Below, in pieces: positions 35,728 to 38,098 of a stretch of 38,098 nucleotides of DNA (positions are counted from its first letter, which is position 1; each line of letters begins with the position of its first letter). Below the pieces are notes generated by a model. The model had not been told where the DNA came from. It saw nothing but the letters and a program-made list of their open reading frames with translations, and searched no databases. The DNA comes from Candidatus Hydrogenedentota bacterium (GTDB lineage Bacteria; Hydrogenedentota; Hydrogenedentia; Hydrogenedentales; CAILVY01). A program made the position numbers and the translations under genes. The DNA lies in contig JAKQOG010000107.1 in assembly GCA_029565395.1 (NCBI GenBank), forward strand, positions 1 to 38,098, read 5' to 3'.

Positions 35728-35762
35728 ATTTTTTGCTGTACTTGTGTAGAAAGCCGGACGGA

Positions 35763-37022
35763 ATGCGTTTTGAAACTTATGTAGCCGCGCGGTACCTGCG
35801 GGGGAAACGGAAAAACCGCTTTGTAAACTTAATCGGGATCATTTCCGTGGCCGGGGTATGTGTCGGGGTGATCACGCTTATCGTCGTGATGAGCGTGATG
35901 ACCGGTTTTGACATCGAGCTGATGAACACCATTGTGGGCAACCGTTCGCATCTGACCGTCTATGCCCGGGGGGACAGAACCATTGAGGATTGGAAAAAGG
36001 CCATCCAGGACATAGAAAAAGTTTGTCCCCAGATTGTAGCCGCCAGCCCGATGGTCACCATTGAAGCACTGCTCAAGAATGGCGAAAGAACGACCGGGGC
36101 ACTGATTTTGGGATGTGACCCAAAGCTCCAGTCGAACGTCACCGACCTCGAAAAGAACCTGAGCAACACGGAAGGCCGTACCTTTGGGCGGGGTGAATTG
36201 CCCAAGGAAAAAGAGATTGTACTTGGCTACCGGCTGGCCAACCGGATTAATGCATCGGTAGGCGACGAAATCGTGGTGTTTACGGCGCGCTCCACGGTGA
36301 AGGCCATGCTGGGCAAACAATTGGGCACGCCCGTCTGGCTGAAGGTGAGCGGCATTTCCCAGGCGCGCATGTCGGATTTCGACGAGCTATATTCCTTCGT
36401 GGATCTCGCCACGGCCCGTATGTTGAAGGGGCAGGAGGGCGTGGACGGGATCCAGGTGAAATTGACGGACCCCTTCGAGGCGGACGCGGTGAGCAGCGCC
36501 ATTCGCGATGCACGGCTTCCTTATATCGGCCAAACCTGGTACCAGGATCAGGAAGCTTTTTTCGAGGCGCTCAAGCAGGAAAAACTGGTCATGTTCATCA
36601 TTCTGGCCTTCATCGTGCTGGTGGCGGCCTTTAACATCACGAGCACGCTGATCATGATTGTGATGGAAAAGCGGCGGGACATCGGCATCCTGCGTACACT
36701 GGGTTCCAGCGGCGGCTCCATCCTGCTCTTGTTTATCATCCAGGGGTTGATGATTGGATTGAGCGGGGCGTTCCTGGGCACGTTATTCGGGGCTTTGCTC
36801 GCATACAATCTGAATCCGATTGCGGAATTTCTGGCCTGGCTTTTTGACATCGATCTGTTTAACAGCACGATCTATTATTTCGATCATATTCCCGTACAGG
36901 TGGTGCCGAGGGATGTGTTTTGGATTACTTTCTCCGCTGTTGTGCTGACGTTTCTTTCCACGCTGTATCCGGCGTGGAGCGCGTCGCGCGTGAACCCCGT
37001 GGATGCCTTGCGTTATGAGTAA
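35763..37022 (+). CDS. lolC: LolC/LolE-family lipoprotein-releasing permease
   Basis: The 419-residue protein opens with the family signature 'FETYVAARYLRGKRKNRFV'. The first membrane helix is at about 22-47 ('GVITLIVVMSVMTGF'). A periplasmic domain of about 220 residues follows, and three membrane helices lie near 275-300, 318-350 and 383-405. The end 'PAWSASRVNPVDALRYE' is typical. LolCDE extracts mature lipoproteins from the inner membrane and hands them to LolA. Only one permease gene is here, so a LolF-like homodimer or a second copy elsewhere is likely. Start 35763 is set by the family N-terminus; the frame extends back into the REP element. It overlaps the ATPase gene by 8 bp. Confidence 0.9.
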   Translation: MRFETYVAARYLRGKRKNRFVNLIGIISVAGVCVGVITLIVVMSVMTGFDIELMNTIVGNRSHLTVYARGDRTIEDWKKAIQDIEKVCPQIVAASPMVTIEALLKNGERTTGALILGCDPKLQSNVTDLEKNLSNTEGRTFGRGELPKEKEIVLGYRLANRINASVGDEIVVFTARSTVKAMLGKQLGTPVWLKVSGISQARMSDFDELYSFVDLATARMLKGQEGVDGIQVKLTDPFEADAVSSAIRDARLPYIGQTWYQDQEAFFEALKQEKLVMFIILAFIVLVAAFNITSTLIMIVMEKRRDIGILRTLGSSGGSILLLFIIQGLMIGLSGAFLGTLFGALLAYNLNPIAEFLAWLFDIDLFNSTIYYFDHIPVQVVPRDVFWITFSAVVLTFLSTLYPAWSASRVNPVDALRYE

Positions 37023-37695
37023 TGTGATCGAATGCCGCAATCTGCAAAAGACTTATCACGATGGCACGCGTGAGCTCCGTATCCTCAGCGGCGTGGACCT
37101 GCGTGTGGCGGAAGGTGAAATTCTGGCCATCAGCGGCCCCTCCGGCGTGGGGAAGAGCACCCTGCTCCATATCATGGGCACGCTGGATCAGCCCACCGGC
37201 GGCGAACTCCTCATTCGCGGGAAAGCCCTCAGCAAAATGGGGTGGGGCGCCATTAACGAGGTCCGCAACAAGGAAATCGGATTCGTTTTCCAGTTTTACC
37301 ACCTCCTGCCGGAATTCTCCGCGCTCGAAAATGTCATGATGCCCGCACTATGCCGCGGCGCAACACGCTCCGCCTGCCGCGCACGGGCAGAGGAACTGTT
37401 GAATAAAGTCGGCCTGAGCGAACGCATGACGCATAAGCCTGGCCAGCTCAGCGGCGGCGAACAACAGCGCGCCGCCATTGCCCGCGCCCTCTTCAATAAG
37501 CCCGGCGTTGTATTGACCGACGAACCCACCGGCAACCTCGATGAAACAACCGGGGCCAGCATCGTCGAGCTCTTGTTTGACCTCAACCAAAAAGACGGCC
37601 TGACCCTCGTCATTGTCACCCACGACGAACAACTCGCTGCCCGCGCCCACCGATGGGTGCACCTCCACGCCGGCAAAGCCCACACCCGGAAATAA
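37015..37695 (+). CDS. lolD: LolD-type ABC transporter ATPase
   Basis: The 226-residue ATPase has Walker A 'GPSGVGKST', Q-loop 'FVFQFYHLLPEF', signature 'LSGGEQQRAAIARAL', Walker B 'VVLTDEPTGNLD' and H-loop 'VTHD'. All match the LolD/MacB subfamily, which drives lipoprotein release or similar mechanotransmission from the cytoplasmic face. ATG 37015 lies inside the end of the permease gene; an ATG at 37003 adds four residues and cannot be excluded. The overlap means co-translation with the permease. Confidence 0.92.
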   Translation: MSNVIECRNLQKTYHDGTRELRILSGVDLRVAEGEILAISGPSGVGKSTLLHIMGTLDQPTGGELLIRGKALSKMGWGAINEVRNKEIGFVFQFYHLLPEFSALENVMMPALCRGATRSACRARAEELLNKVGLSERMTHKPGQLSGGEQQRAAIARALFNKPGVVLTDEPTGNLDETTGASIVELLFDLNQKDGLTLVIVTHDEQLAARAHRWVHLHAGKAHTRK

Positions 37696-37719
37696 CACCC
37701 CTGCCCTGTATATTCAAAT

Positions 37720-37800
37720 CATAGTTCATCCACCACCTCTGCTGGTGGTCGCTGATTTCACGCCGAAGGTGTTTCAGAGAGTAGCCGGGGCACTGCGCTT
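37720..37800. repeat. Probable truncated interspersed repeat
   Basis: CCACCA (about 37729-37734) and TGGTGG (about 37742-37747) form a small hairpin. The text then runs 'TTCACGCCGAAGGTGTTTC', 'AGAGAGTAGCCGGGGCACTGC'-like sequence. From memory this resembles planctomycete-type repeats in which an 'AGCCGGGG..GCGC' half is matched by a 'CCCCGG' half. Here the second half is missing and coding-like sequence begins instead. Confidence 0.4.
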
Positions 37801-38098
37801 CCCGTTGGAGAACGCCGTGGTGGATCCGGGCGCGAGCCACACCTTTACCGTGGCGGTGACGGGCGGCTTCGCGCCACTGAGCTACCATTGGTACCACGGC
37901 GAGGATCTGATAACCACGGCGGACAATTTGCCGGACTATACCGTGCCGGGCGCAGGGGAAGAAGACACCGGCGCCTATACCGTGCGGGTGTTCGACGACA
38001 ACGGCGCGATGGTGGAATCCACGGCCGAACTGAGCCTGAGCGGCGCGATGCCCGCGGCGGGCCTGATCGGATTGCTGCTTATGACCGCGGCCCTGGGC
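37745..38098 (+). CDS. Ig-like domain and PAAG sorting signal, partial at window end (start unknown)
   Basis: In the frame of base 37745 there is no stop to the window end, and the translation from about 37805 is clearly coding. It holds an Ig-like domain ('VDPGASHTFTVAVTGG', 'LSYHWYHGEDL', 'EDTGAYTVRVFDDNG', with the conserved Trp and the D.G.Y pattern) followed by 'GAMPAAGLIGLLLMTAALG', the start of a sorting signal like that of the protein at 9581. No ATG precedes the Ig domain; GTG 37745, GTG 37769, TTG 37805 or GTG 37817 would be needed, and the upstream sequence looks like an interspersed repeat rather than a signal peptide. It may be the tail of a broken gene, or an assembly join. The feature boundary on the left is therefore arbitrary. 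Confidence 0.5.
   Translation, partial: MVADFTPKVFQRVAGALRFPLENAVVDPGASHTFTVAVTGGFAPLSYHWYHGEDLITTADNLPDYTVPGAGEEDTGAYTVRVFDDNGAMVESTAELSLSGAMPAAGLIGLLLMTAALG

Larger units (their letters stand above)
35380..35762. other. Intergenic stretch with no convincing gene
   Basis: This 383-bp gap between the FGGY kinase and the LolC-type gene holds the two repeat elements. Between them (about 35460-35625) I see only AT-richer sequence with no credible coding frame. A promoter for the lolC-lolD pair must lie near its right end, but no clear -35/-10 pair was found. Confidence 0.7.

Noticed and set aside
37616..37897. A minus-strand frame across the lolD end and the window-end repeat
   Set aside because: It spans a repeat and two unrelated plus-strand coding regions in antisense; no domain or start signal.

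Overview
The window looks like a chromosomal fragment of a Gram-negative (LPS-making) bacterium from an uncultivated, environmental lineage. My best guess is Candidatus Hydrogenedentota (NKB19) or a near neighbour in the PVC/Lentisphaerota/Kiritimatiellota range. The reasons are: a fused LpxC-FabZ gene; giant secreted proteins built from PKD, cadherin-like, CSLREA beta-helix and thrombospondin-3 modules; short 'PAAG + hydrophobic helix + Arg' C-terminal sorting signals; and REP-like interspersed palindromes. This assignment is inference from gene style; no marker gene was compared.

Region 1 (1-24971, + strand) is a run of five genes for large secreted or surface proteins. The first is the 3' end of a helical protein with a hydrophobic hairpin and a beta-rich C-terminus. 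The second is a 2351-residue SpvB/FG-GAP/TcdB-mid/Rhs protein that starts one base after the first gene stops. The third is a surface protein with dockerin-like, TSP3 and sorting-signal parts. The fourth is a 4297-residue repeat protein. The fifth is a small secreted protein that overlaps the fourth by 4 bp and repeats two modules of the third. The first pair recalls the TcA/TcB-TcC arrangement of Tc toxins, with a lysine-rich variable Rhs tip and no obvious immunity gene. A small hairpin follows the fifth gene.

Region 2 (25011-26790) holds a membrane-anchored endonuclease/exonuclease/phosphatase-family protein and, convergently, an orphan hisF on the minus strand.

Region 3 (26931-30298) is an envelope-biogenesis cluster: skp (periplasmic chaperone), lpxD and a fused lpxC-fabZ. 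Good sigma70-like promoters lie before skp and before lpxD. Region 4 (30418-35379) is a closely packed trio: a GlpD-type glycerol-3-phosphate dehydrogenase, an alkyl-DHAP-synthase-like FAD enzyme and an FGGY kinase. It probably handles glycerol/DHAP and possibly makes ether lipid.

Region 5 (35380-35762) is intergenic and carries two kinds of interspersed palindromic repeat. Region 6 (35763-37695) is a LolC/E-type permease and a LolD-type ATPase that overlap by 8 bp. The window ends in a start-less Ig-like protein end with a PAAG sorting signal, fused directly to what looks like a truncated interspersed repeat.

No rRNA, tRNA, CRISPR array or insertion-sequence transposase was seen.
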